Source: Pelagophyceae sp. CCMP2097 (Eukaryota > Sar > Pelagophyceae). Taken from it: a stretch of 11,915 nt of DNA. The number at the start of each line of letters is the position of its first letter. Position 1 is the first letter of the stretch. Of this stretch, positions 1 to 7,766 are shown piece by piece. The position numbers and the translations under genes were made by a program. Where the stretch lies: the NCBI GenBank assembly GCA_026770575.1, contig MU657626.1:27965-39879 (forward strand), in the 5' to 3' direction. The notes under the pieces were generated by a model. The model did no database searches, had not been told where the DNA came from, and worked only from the letters and a program-made list of their open reading frames with translations.

Positions 1-134
1 CCGTAGTGCGACCTGCGCGACGACGAGTCACAATCTTAACAAGTCCGGGACTCTCTATTCTCGAGACTGGTTTCCGAACGACACTGAGTGTGACTTGACG
101 GCCGAGAGGCACGTCTCGGCGTACGACGCCGTAT

Positions 135-398
135 TCAGCCCTCCGCCCTTGACCTTCTTCCCTTGTCGCGGAAACTTGCCGATACGTCGAGGCCGACGAT
201 CTGGGCAAACTCGTGCCAGAACCGCAGGGCACTAGAATAAAGTGGCCTCAGTCGTCGGGGCCAAGCCCTCTTGGCGCATAGCAGCGTAGAGCTCGAGGAG
301 CTCGTCGCGGATGCGGATGATCTTCGTCGCCGGGCCATCGATGCGTGCTCGGCTAACGCGCGATTGGACCGCTGGAAGCGTGTCGGAACTGGCGGCCA
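135..398 (-). pseudogene. Possible gene remnant or spliced exon pair, unknown function
   Basis: I do not recognise this protein. On the minus strand an ATG at 398 in good context (ggccATGgcc) opens a frame ending at 232. Its segment IIRIRDELLELYAAMRQEG is helix-like. A second coherent segment, FWHEFAQIVGLDVSASF, continues in another frame and stops at 135. The two frames could be joined by an intron whose 3' end would be the TTATTCTAG at about 241-233, but no GT donor of the right phase is visible just upstream. Either a GC donor is used or the gene carries an indel. The opposite strand also reads as a charged helix (ELEELVADADDLRRRAIDA), so even the strand is uncertain. Treat it as a weak call. 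Confidence 0.22.
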
Positions 399-591
399 TG
401 GCCCCTGCTCGCTTTCGCAGGTTGGACCATCCGGAGTCGAACTGCCCCCGGGTCGTCATCTCGACACCAAGATGATTTTGGCGATAAGCGATACATTTCG
501 GCGATTATGGGGTCGCCCCCCTCGGAGAGCGCGCAAGCGCGGAAAGGACGGAGACCTCGGGGCTTTCGGCGTTGTGCATATCTTGTGTCTC

Positions 592-627
592 AGATACGTA
601 CTCCGATACGTATTCAAATGCGTATCC
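592..627. repeat. Three degenerate 12-bp tandem units
   Basis: Units agatacgtactc, cgatacgtattc and aaatgcgtatcc follow each other head to tail. The first two differ at two positions and the third is more diverged. No gene is supported here. Confidence 0.5.
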
Positions 628-768
628 CCCGCTCGTTCCGGGCCTGTCTGCTCTGGGCCCTTCATATCCACATTTCATGTGGGCATGGCGTCTGGGGACG
701 CTCCCTTGTCGTTGCGAATGGATATCGCCGATAGCTTGCTGAATGCATGAACGAGCAGAATAAACAGT

Positions 769-831
769 GCCTGCGAGTCCAAAACTTGGTAAATTTGATG
801 TAATCAAATCCAAGTTATCGGACTCGCAGGC
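769..831. repeat. 63-nt near-palindrome (hairpin)
   Basis: The outer arms gcctgcgagtcc (769-780) and ggactcgcaggc (820-831) are perfect reverse complements. After a small internal loop, acttgg (784-789) pairs with ccaagt (810-815). After a taa bulge, atttgat (793-799) pairs with atcaaat (803-809) around a 3-nt loop (gta). That makes 25 base pairs in 63 nt. It could be a tiny foldback element, a transcribed hairpin precursor, or a terminator-like structure. I see no target-site duplication at its edges. It sits in the otherwise gene-free stretch at about 400-1140. Confidence 0.75.
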
Positions 832-1145
832 GAGTGCGGCGGCGCTAACGGCGCGTCGTTCTGTCCAGGGTCGGCGACGCGCTGCTGTGGAGCGCACCGT
901 TGCCGCGCCGCCGGCGGTATGCATCCCCGACGGCCACCGCGTTGTCGAACGGCCGCCGCAGCTGCTGCGCGACGCCGCCGCGGGCGCGTCGCAGGCCGCG
1001 TCGGAGTCCGTTGAAGGATGGGGGCCCCTCTCAAAGCCCGAGACGCGGGGGTTCCGTTGACAGTTGTCGCTGATCCAGCGATGCTTCACGAGACCGGTGC
1101 TATCGCTCGGCAGTTGAGAGTTCAAAGTTGCCTGGTTTGGCCGCC

Positions 1146-1370
1146 ATGGTGGCATTCAAGGCTTGGACGCCTGAGCAGTATGCCCAGGCCGAGGTCGACG
1201 CGCGCGCCTCGTGCGCAGCGCTGACTCACGATGCGCTCCTCGAGGAGGCCGTCGCGCTCAAGATGGCCGCGCTCCGCGCGACGCACGAGGCGCTCGAGTC
1301 GAGGGGCAAGGCCTCCGACGCGCATCAACGTCAGCGCATCCACAGCTTGGAGGTTCTGGAGACGTGGTTA
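1146..1370 (+). CDS. Hypothetical helical protein, first exon (3' end unresolved)
   Basis: I do not recognise a family. The ATG at 1146 lies in a near-ideal Kozak context (gccgccATGg). It opens a frame whose first 70 or so residues look truly coding: mostly helix-forming, with Ala/Glu/Leu-rich segments such as AALTHDALLEEAVALKMAAL and RIHSLEVLETWLSW, and no low-complexity runs. The frame stays open to a stop at 1701-1703. Beyond about 1370, however, the composition becomes incoherent and a better frame exists on the other strand (1331-1891), so the later part is probably antisense shadow. Possible exon ends are the GT at 1353 (phase 0) or the GTGGTT at 1364 (phase 2); neither is the usual GTGCGY donor. 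The end coordinate is therefore approximate. Confidence 0.45.
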
Positions 1371-1891
1371 AGCTGGCGCCCAAACGCGTCGACGCCGAAG
1401 GTCGCATTCCTCTCGGGAAATGCCCCCACAGAGTCTGCGGCGAGTCGAGTAAAGGTGGCGCCGCTAGCCCCCTGCTCAAACTGTGCGACGAAGACGCCTT
1501 CCATGCCCGAGGCGTCGTGCGAAATGCAAGTCGGGAGGACAATCACCGCGTCCAGGACGCAGGCGATGCGGTGCCACGAGCTCTCGCGCTTAAGGACGAT
1601 CTCACAAAGGCCAGCTATTTTCGCCGCTTTGTCGGGCGGAGGCATGCCCCTCGCATGCCCCTTTTCAGCGCCCTCGCCGACGATCGCGCACCACTGGACC
1701 TGAACATAATCACCACCGCCAGCCGTGCCATCGGCACGACCCTCGGGTAACTCATGAGACGAGCAGAAGCGGAGGATCCTGCCGACCCAGCGCGCGTCGC
1801 CGGCAGCCGTTTCCAAGGCGACGAACTCGCCAGTGATGAGGTGGGCGCCGATGCGCGGCGCGCGGCGCGTTTGGCCGCCGCGAGCCCACAT
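1331..1891 (-). CDS. Hypothetical protein, 186 aa, beta-rich
   Basis: The frame begins with a true ATG at 1891 and runs to a stop at 1331. It has balanced composition and alternating hydrophobic strands: GEFVALETAAGDARWVGRI at about residues 21-39, a Gly-rich loop, then DYVQVQWCAIVG at about 61-72. Later come HRIACVLDAVIVLPTCIS and a segment with FVAQFEQG. The pattern of short strands with Trp and Tyr is reminiscent of BAH- or Tudor-like barrels, but no family signature is clear and I assign no function. It may be one exon of a larger gene, because the N-terminal dozen residues are Arg-rich and could be non-coding. Its C-terminal end overlaps the plus-strand exon starting at 1146, giving a tail-to-tail arrangement. 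It could also belong to a repetitive element. Confidence 0.42.
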   Translation of the reverse strand: MWARGGQTRRAPRIGAHLITGEFVALETAAGDARWVGRILRFCSSHELPEGRADGTAGGGDYVQVQWCAIVGEGAEKGHARGMPPPDKAAKIAGLCEIVLKRESSWHRIACVLDAVIVLPTCISHDASGMEGVFVAQFEQGASGATFTRLAADSVGAFPERNATFGVDAFGRQLNHVSRTSKLWMR

Positions 1892-2042
1892 TGCACGGTT
1901 TCCCTCGAACGCTTCTCAGGCAGGGACAGTACAAGGGGTATCGGTTATAACACCAGGGACTTGCTGTCAATTGCAGCATTCGTTGGAGGCTGTTTTGCTC
2001 CTGTTGGGGTGGTAGAGGACGCCGCGCTGAGTCCCACGATGC

Positions 2043-2144
2043 CCGATCCTATAGAAATTGTATGTTTAAAACGCTCAAACCGAAAATCTAAATGTCTGTT
2101 TTGGCTCGTGTGAAGCGCCACTCGCGGCAATCTTATAGGATCGG
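2043..2144. mobile_element. 102-bp MITE-like inverted-repeat unit
   Basis: The termini ccgatcctata (2043-2053) and tataggatcgg (2134-2144) are perfect 11-bp inverted repeats. With gaps the match extends a few bases inward (agaaattg against caatct). The 80-bp interior is AT-rich and non-coding. Its size and structure fit a miniature inverted-repeat element, but no duplicated target site is visible and family assignment needs other copies. Confidence 0.35.
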
Positions 2145-2248
2145 TCAAATACCACCCCAGTACGTACGGACCCACCCCGTCAAATAGCCAGAATTTCGAT
2201 CCCTGCGGTCCTGCAATTGACAGCCGGGCCCGAACCTTCCCGATAGAG

Positions 2249-2317
2249 GAGGCAAAATCAAGTCAAAATCAAGACAAGGAGGCAAATAATGATTTTATCA
2301 AGTCCAAAATACTAGAG
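2249..2317. repeat. AT-rich stretch with short direct repeats
   Basis: The motifs aaatcaagtc and aaatcaagac, the twice-repeated ggaggcaaa, and a further tatcaagtcc occur within 70 bp. This is a simple local duplication pattern in non-coding DNA. Confidence 0.4.
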
Positions 2318-2485
2318 GAAACGCCCGTTCACGCCCTGCAAGGCGCCCTCCACGCGGCTGATCATTTCACGGACACCCCGGGGGGCAGGGAGGCCCATAG
2401 TGACCACGCCCACCCCCGCAGGCGGCCTCTGGGAGGCACAACTTTGCGCCACTTGAGACCGGCTTTATCGCCGATACCCCTTGTA

Positions 2486-3633
2486 GGGATCCCCAGGACA
2501 GGACTTTTATCCGCCAGCTTTAACGCCTTATTTAGGCCCTCACGGACGCACCGTAGACTCCAGTTTACGAGAGAGGGGGTCGTTAAGAAGTGGGGCTGCC
2601 GAGCCTAGGCCCGACGGCCTTTCCCGAGCCGTCAGGCGAGGTCCGGCGGCTGCGCGCGCACGCATGGTACCTCCCGAGCATGGGCCCGGCTTCATATTGG
2701 GGCAGTTCGACCGCATCGGGGAGTTGGAGCTCTTCAGGCGAGACCATTTTCGGACACACCGAAAACAGCCCGCGCGCCTCCAGGGGAAAGGAGGCTCGCG
2801 GTTCCGGGGTATAGGCGTCGTGGCACGTCCGTCGCGACACTCCTGACCCCAGGGGACGTCGGTGCGCGGCTGGGCGGTGCCTCCTAGTTCGGAGTTTGAG
2901 AGCTCGAGCAAAAACGGAGTTCGATCCGTTAACCGGAGCTAAGTCCGGTAAGGCTTTTTACACAGACACGAGCGGCTTAAAATTTATTCAGCGATTTCGG
3001 CTCGCTGCGCTCGAAAAGCGCGTCTACTATCAACACTGGCACGATAGGAGATATCTCCGAATTTTCTTGCTTATTTTGCTTAAACATTCCGTATCGCGTT
3101 GTAACCCGGCCTTTTGATGGTTTAGGGGGTAAATGGGGGCGGGGAATCGAGTGGTCGCATTTTTCCGCGCGATTCGCGCGCCATAGCGCCGATTTCGTAA
3201 AAATAATCGCCAAAATCGAGGTTTGCGGCCTTTTGGGCGGTCCTTTCGACGCTACGGGCACGTGGGAGTCTTCCCTTGACGTCCTTGGGGGACGTCCGCA
3301 CTTGTCGACACATTTTTAGAGTGATACAAGACGCAAGCACAATTGTCGTTTCGTGCCATTGTCGGTACAGCGGCCGGCAGGGGGCCTCGAGGAGGTTGGG
3401 CGGTGTCGAGCAGCGCCCCGCACTTGGTCGCGATGCCGCCGGTCTCGGGGTCAAAAGGGCGCGCTGGAGCTCGACAAACTTCAAAACTTGCGGGTGCGCG
3501 CGGCAGTCGTACCTACAAGGATGGTGCCTCCTGACATTGGCGGGGTGATATAGAGCGCCAACTGGTGCTGTGGGACGGCCCAGGATGCACCCCGGCGGGA
3601 TCCGGGCGTGTCTCGACTCACATGGCGCAAAAT
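2486..3633. other. Long stretch without a supported gene
   Basis: About 1.1 kb in which open frames exist on both strands but none has convincing protein character, splice logic or family similarity. Visible structure is limited to the twin hairpins at 2913-2949 and a 7-bp-stem hairpin at 3278-3296 (gacgtcc, 5-nt loop, ggacgtc). Base composition falls towards AT around 2960-3240. It may be intergenic DNA or decayed mobile-element sequence. Confidence 0.5.
2913..2949. repeat. Two adjacent 6-bp-stem, 6-nt-loop hairpins
   Basis: The first is aacgga-gttcga-tccgtt (2913-2930). The second is accgga-gctaag-tccggt (2932-2949). Stem and loop lengths are identical, one base separates them, and the stems share the cgga/tccg core. 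The first loop resembles a tRNA T-arm, but no acceptor or anticodon stem can be built around it. Confidence 0.5.
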
Positions 3634-4143
3634 TTACGAAGTGTTTATCTCGTTCCCGTCGGGCCCGTTCGGTACGTCGGGGTCCGTCGCGGTATCCACG
3701 TCGTCCGACTCGCCGTCCGACTCGCCGTCCGACTCGTCTTCCAACTCGGCGGCTTCGGCTGCTCCTTCCAGAGCGAGTTCGGCCAGCTTTTCGCCGACGT
3801 CTAAGACGTCGACGACGGCTCCTTCGGTCATGCAAAGTTCTTGCGTGCAGTCTCGCACCACATGCACTTTAGGTGCGTCTTGTTTACATACGAATTGTTC
3901 GCCGCCCTCCTCGTTCACCAAATGGATGGTGAGCGTTTGGTCCCAGATTTCGACCACCACGCCACGGTTAAACGCCGTGTTGGCCTCGCCGGAGACGCCT
4001 ACATCATCCTTCCACAAAGCGAGGACCTGCTCGCCCACGATAAATTCGACCTTTGAGCCCTGTGCGTGCGTGGGCGGCAGCAGCACGTCTCTTTTGACGT
4101 CAAAGTCGTGGATTCTATCGAGTAAAGCGGCTCTCTTCTTCCC
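3634..4143 (-). CDS. Hypothetical protein with Tudor/agenet-like segment and acidic tail (5' end unresolved)
   Basis: The minus-strand frame is open from 4230 to a stop at 3634. Coding character starts near GKKRAALLDRIHDFDVKRD (from about 4143). A strand-rich block follows: VEFIVGEQVLALWKDD, then FNRGVVVEIWDQTLTIHLV and KVHVV. The order G-x-x-V-x-A-x-W followed by alternating V strands resembles Tudor or agenet barrels, which bind methylated peptides; this is a pattern impression only. The C-terminal third is acidic and contains a tandem DGES repeat, ending in a Gly/Pro/Asp/Asn-rich tail. No ATG lies in frame before the upstream stop at 4231-4233, so an upstream exon must supply the start, or it is a fragment of something larger. 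Base composition is lower in GC than the genes to its right. It lies downstream of DRC1 on the same strand. Confidence 0.45.
   Translation of the reverse strand, partial: GKKRAALLDRIHDFDVKRDVLLPPTHAQGSKVEFIVGEQVLALWKDDVGVSGEANTAFNRGVVVEIWDQTLTIHLVNEEGGEQFVCKQDAPKVHVVRDCTQELCMTEGAVVDVLDVGEKLAELALEGAAEAAELEDESDGESDGESDDVDTATDPDVPNGPDGNEINTS
3703..3738. repeat. Three 12-bp tandem units inside the acidic tail
   Basis: gtccgactcgcc occurs at 3703-3714 and 3715-3726, and as gtccgactcgtc at 3727-3738. Read on the minus strand it encodes a repeated Asp-Gly-Glu-Ser, so the unit expands without breaking the frame. Confidence 0.7.
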
Positions 4144-4370
4144 AGCCGTCCCGGCGAACGTGCGTTTCCGGCTTCCGTGGCCACCGCACCAACCCGTCGC
4201 GACGTCTCGATGAAGGTCCCCTGTCCGTAATCAATGTCAGTAACCCCTTTGTTCCACCGTCAGACCACCTCGGAAGCTCGCCTTTGAAACTGGTCGCGAC
4301 GGGCGCCATCCCGGCGCGTCGTACGTTCCGTTTATGAGACGGGCGTCGAGGCGGGCGTCTTCCGGTTTGT

Positions 4371-6864
4371 CTACTTGAGCGGGAGCTGGATGGTGTCGGC
4401 GGGGCGGATGATGAGGTCGTCGTTGACTTTGGCATGAAGATACTGATTGAGGAGTTCCTTAAGCTGTAAATTCTGGTCGTTCAACGAGGCGCAGTCGCGG
4501 ATCGCGCCGGCGCGGTCGTGCAAAATCTGGTTGTACTGCTGCAAATGCTTCTCCAGCGAGGACCTAGACCGATTCGTCGAAAGGCGCTCGGAACTCATGT
4601 CCGACGTTGGCGTCCGACGGCCCCCGGCGCCGATTCCCTGGCGTCTAAAGAAATCCCCTCTTGCCTCTACGATGCCGCCCCGTTCTCGCGGTGGCTTTGC
4701 AGACGCGTTGGCGCACCAGACTTCGGACGTGTCTTGGGAGACGACGCCCGAAAGGCGGTGCCAGAAGTCTCTTTCCTCGAGCAACGCGGCGGCGCTGCGG
4801 CCGCCGGCGTCGCCGCCGCCGCCAGCGCCCGAGGCTTCCGCGGCGAGGCGCGTCTTGGCGGCGCCGCCTCGGGCGCGGCGCTCGTCGACGAAGCGCCGGA
4901 TCGCCCGAACCACGTCGTCGGGCTTGATCACGCGCCCCAAGTCGCGGAGCGCGGTGCCGGCGGCTGACGCGGATTCGTCTTCGTCGTCGGCGTCGGCCTC
5001 CGTGAAGAAGTGGCCCACGAGCGCCGCGACGTCGGCCTCGTCCTGGACGCCCAGCGCGCGGAGCATGGACTCGGCCTGCGCCAGCTCTGCCTCTTCAGGT
5101 GAAAGCTTGTCCAGCGCCTCGCGCACTTTACCCTCGACTAAAAAGCCCGCCTCGCTAGCCAGCAGCTCGAGCATGGCCTTCAACTTGTCGCCGGGCACCG
5201 TGGCCGCGCGCGACTCGTCGCCGTCCGACGCCGCGACGACCACCGCCGGCGATTCCTCGGGCTGCTGCGGGTCTCGGATCTTCGCGAGGTCCGGGGCGCG
5301 CCAGTCCCATCCGAGCTGCTGGCGCTGGATGATCTCGTCGGCCTGCAAAACTTTTGCCACGAGGTCCCCAGCTTCGTCCTCATGCATCCGCCAAATCTTA
5401 TCGAACCGTTGCTGGTCGCTCAGCTCAAAGTGGCGGAACTTGGCCTGCAGGTCGCGGTACTGCTTGGTGATCCGGCGGTACTCCTCCGTCAACTCGTCGT
5501 TCTTCTTGCGGTCCCTCGAATCAGTCTCCTGATACTTTGCCACGATGCCTGACAAGACCTCCTTCAACTTGTTCTGCTTGCGCTTCAGCTGCGCCAGCGT
5601 GTTGGAGTTTTCGTTGTCGCGCTCCGTCAAGACGCGGTAGTTGTACTCGAGTTTCTCCGTATTAAGCTGATACCTGCATAACGCGTCACCCCCGGGATAG
5701 GAACGAAGCGACTCACGTGGCGCGCATCTCCTCGAGCTGCTGCTCCAGGGCCTGGATGTCCGTTTCCAACTTGATCTTGAGCTTGTTGTACTCTTCCGCG
5801 TCCTTGACCAAAAGGTCTTCGATCTCCGTCTGGTACGCCTCCTCGCGCGCGCGCTTGCGGTCCATGTACTGCAGCTCCATCTCGCGGCGCTGCTCGAACA
5901 ACGAGTCGACGGCGGCCTTGTTCGCCTGCAGGACGTCGTCGCGCTCGGTGAGGAACGCGTCCTCGATGGCCTCGAGCTCGACCTCGTACTCCTCGTGGAG
6001 CTCTTTGAACTCCAGGCGCATGCGCCGGAGCAGCTCCTCGACGTCGTCCGCCTGCTGCTTTAAAGCCTTGACGTACTCCTCGTCCTTGAGCTTGAGCTGC
6101 AGCTGGAACTCGCGGATCAGCGCGTCCTTGCTCGCGACGATTTCCGAGCACGCGCTCTTCTGCGCCTCGATGTCGTCGTGCAGCTCCTGGGGCATGTTCT
6201 GGTCCAGCAGCTCCGCCCACCGCATCTCCACGGCCGCGTTCTGCTGGCCAGACCGGACGGCCTCCTCCTGCAGCCGCTGCAGCCGGTCCTGCCGCTGCTG
6301 CTCCTCGGCCACGCGCCGCCGAGCCTCGCGCCAGTCCGCCGCCACCTAAAAAGGCGCGTTTCCGGAATCCCGTATCCACCGGGAGGAAGCGCACCCGGAT
6401 CTGCGTAATGTTCTCGATGCCGCCGCCCTTCTTCTTGTCGAGGTGCGTCAGGCTGTTGGCAATCTGCTGCTGGCCCTTGGACCGCGACGACTCCTCCGCA
6501 GCCTCCTTGCCGCGCTTGTTGCCTGAAACCCGCGCGGTAATGCCGCGGGGATAGCAAAGGAGGACGGCGACGACCCGCCGACGACCCGGCCAACGAGCCG
6601 GCCGACGAGCCGGCTCGCCGGCCGGCATAGGGGGCGGCAACGACCCAGACGCCGCGGACATGCTGGCTTCATTGTCGCCGGAGGCATTGCGTGCCTACGG
6701 AGCGCGGCGGGTGCGCCATGGGTCCCAAAGGAAGTCGGACGACGTCGAGCCCGGGATGCCGGTCTGCCTGCTGCTGCGTAAAATCCCCATGGAGGCGCAC
6801 CTCGACTCGGAGCTGGCGCACGCGCTTGCGCTCCTCCTTGTTCGTGTTGTACTCGCCCTCCATC
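4371..6864 (-). CDS. DRC1: Dynein regulatory complex protein 1 (nexin-DRC subunit)
   Basis: DRC1 is a coiled-coil scaffold of the nexin-dynein regulatory complex on the ciliary axoneme and is needed for doublet cross-linking and motility. Proposed exons: 6864-6802, 6694-6395, 6345-5717, 5673-4717 and 4563-4371; phases agree at every junction, giving about 713 aa (human about 740). Family landmarks in order: ERKRVRQLRVEAR (N-terminal basic helix), ITQIRVAADWREARRRV across intron 2 (NYD-SP28 domain), a coiled coil ending EEMRATYQLNTEKLEYNYRV across intron 3, FRHFELSDQQRFDKIW with LGWDWRAPD, IKPDDVVRAIRRF, DFWHRLSGVV (C-terminal sperm-tail domain), and the terminal LKELLNQYLHAKVNDD. Donors are GTGCGC at three introns and GTGAGT at the 43-nt intron. 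The 6586-6523 segment (VVAVLLCY...) may be another intron; it stays in frame either way. The start at 6864 is likely but not proven. Confidence 0.9.
4564..4716 (-). other. DRC1: In-frame intron hidden in the DRC1 reading frame
   Basis: The frame runs open through this 153-nt segment (51 codons), but the residues it would encode are Arg/Pro/Gly-rich and unlike DRC1. Its ends are GTGCGC (donor at 4716) and TCTAG (acceptor at 4564). Removing it joins SEVW to SSLEKHLQQYN, matching the family's continuous helix there. Confidence 0.75.
6568..6626. repeat. Five degenerate 12-bp tandem units
   Basis: Units cgacgacccgc, cgacgacccggc, caacgagccggc, cgacgagccggc and tcgccggccggc run head to tail. On the minus strand they encode the Pro/Ala/Arg-rich N-terminal part of DRC1 (AGEPARRPARWPG), or lie partly in a small intron there. 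The unit length preserves frame. Confidence 0.65.
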
Positions 6865-6944
6865 GTAGGCACCGCGCGCGGAGACCCGCGAAGCCCGACC
6901 ACGCCCCAACGCTCGTCGTATTCGGAGCAAAACCGCGGTCGCCA

Positions 6945-6955
6945 AAAATATTTAG
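6945..6955 (-). promoter_or_regulatory. TATA-like element upstream of DRC1
   Basis: On the minus strand this reads TAAATATTTTT, an isolated AT run in GC-rich DNA, about 80-90 bp before the proposed DRC1 ATG at 6864. The eL19 gene has a similar AT run at a similar distance. Prediction only. Confidence 0.3.
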
Positions 6956-7200
6956 CGCTGACTCGGAAGAGCTGGCTCCACCACCTGGCGGGCGGCGGGC
7001 GGCGGGCGTCGTCCGCTATGGGATTTCCGCGGCGACGTACTGGCGCACGCTGTCCTGCGCAACCATGCCATCCGCGGACATGCGGCGGGAGCGGAGAACG
7101 CGGCGCTGTCCCAGGGTGGGAAGACATCGTGTCAATAGCGCCTCCTCTGGGCGACGGCGCATCGCGCCCGCTCGAAAACGCCGTCCGGACGCCGCGCGAG

Positions 7201-7280
7201 GCGTCCCGAAGCAGGGGCGGCGTCCGAATGGGACGCGCAGGCGTCCCGGAGCAGGGGCGGCGTCCGAATGGGACGCGCGA
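7201..7280. repeat. Two 40-bp tandem copies
   Basis: Unit one (7201-7240) and unit two (7241-7280) begin gcgtccc and contain gcaggggcggcgtccgaatg. They differ at position 9 (a/g) and at the final base only. A recent tandem duplication in non-coding DNA. Confidence 0.85.
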
Positions 7281-7766
7281 AGCGTGAGACGATGGACCCC
7301 GGAGCACGAGCGCGGGGACGGCGAGCGCGGCGAGGGCCTCGCTCGTGCCTCGAGAGACGATGCAGCCCCACAGGCCCCCGCGCGAAGCCACAGAAGATGT
7401 AGAACATCCCGGCCACGCGTCGGCGCCGCGATCGTGCGTACGCCGCTGCTGTAAAGCTTCAATGAAGCCTTCATCCGTCGACACCCTCGGCCGGCGTCGG
7501 TCGTCCGACAGAAGCCTGAGCCGCCCATGGCCCAGCGACCTCGCGACGACGCCCGTGGGAGACTCCTCGGCGGATGAGACCAGCGATCCACATTGCTGGG
7601 GCCCGGGAGCGTCGTTTCGCCGGCACGCACGAAGCTCGCATGAGGCTCGCACTCGCAGATTTCGAACACAGAGGCAGCACCCCTAGCCCCCCTTGGCGGC
7701 GAGACGGGAGACGGGTTTGGTTTTGGTTGTTTTTAATGGGTGCTTCGGGCGTTCTCGCGGGGCTGC

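Larger units (their letters stand above)
1930..2485. mobile_element. Possible non-autonomous element bounded by a 15-bp inverted repeat
   Basis: The sequence tacaaggggtatcgg at 1930-1944 recurs as its exact reverse complement at 2471-2485, about 530 bp away. The enclosed DNA carries no credible coding frame, is more AT-rich than the flanks, and contains a nested inverted-repeat unit (2043-2144). This arrangement suits a small non-autonomous DNA element. No flanking target-site duplication was found, and only the 15-bp match supports the boundaries. Confidence 0.3.
6865..7766. other. Gap between DRC1 and eL19; no gene recognised
   Basis: About 900 bp. It should contain the DRC1 promoter (TATA-like at 6945-6955) and the eL19 3' untranslated region. 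Frames on both strands are open for up to 200-330 codons but are Arg/Pro/Ala-rich, change character along their length and match no family, as expected of chance frames in GC-rich DNA. A 40-bp tandem duplication lies at 7201-7280. Confidence 0.5.

Noticed and set aside
425..460. tRNA-like T-arm sequence (TTCGACTCC on the minus strand)
   Set aside because: The flanking bases do not form the 5-bp T stem, and no acceptor, D or anticodon arm can be drawn.
505..1155. 216-codon minus-strand frame
   Set aside because: Low-quality composition, crosses the 63-nt hairpin and the 12-bp repeats, and shows no conserved segment.
2910..2932. T-loop-like gttcgatcc
   Set aside because: The stem is 6 bp with a 6-nt loop and no cloverleaf can be completed, so it was kept only as a hairpin.
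4447..5532. 361-codon plus-strand frame rich in Ser/Ala/Arg
   Set aside because: It lies opposite the DRC1 coiled-coil exon; the Ser/Arg composition is what antisense of Glu/Leu/Ala codons gives.
5717..6349. 210-codon Ser/Cys-rich plus-strand frame
   Set aside because: Antisense shadow of DRC1 exon 3 with no independent support.
6660..7652. Open frames of 198-327 codons on both strands
   Set aside because: Arg/Pro-rich with shifting character and no start context, splice logic or family motif. One includes the DRC1 first exon only by chance extension.
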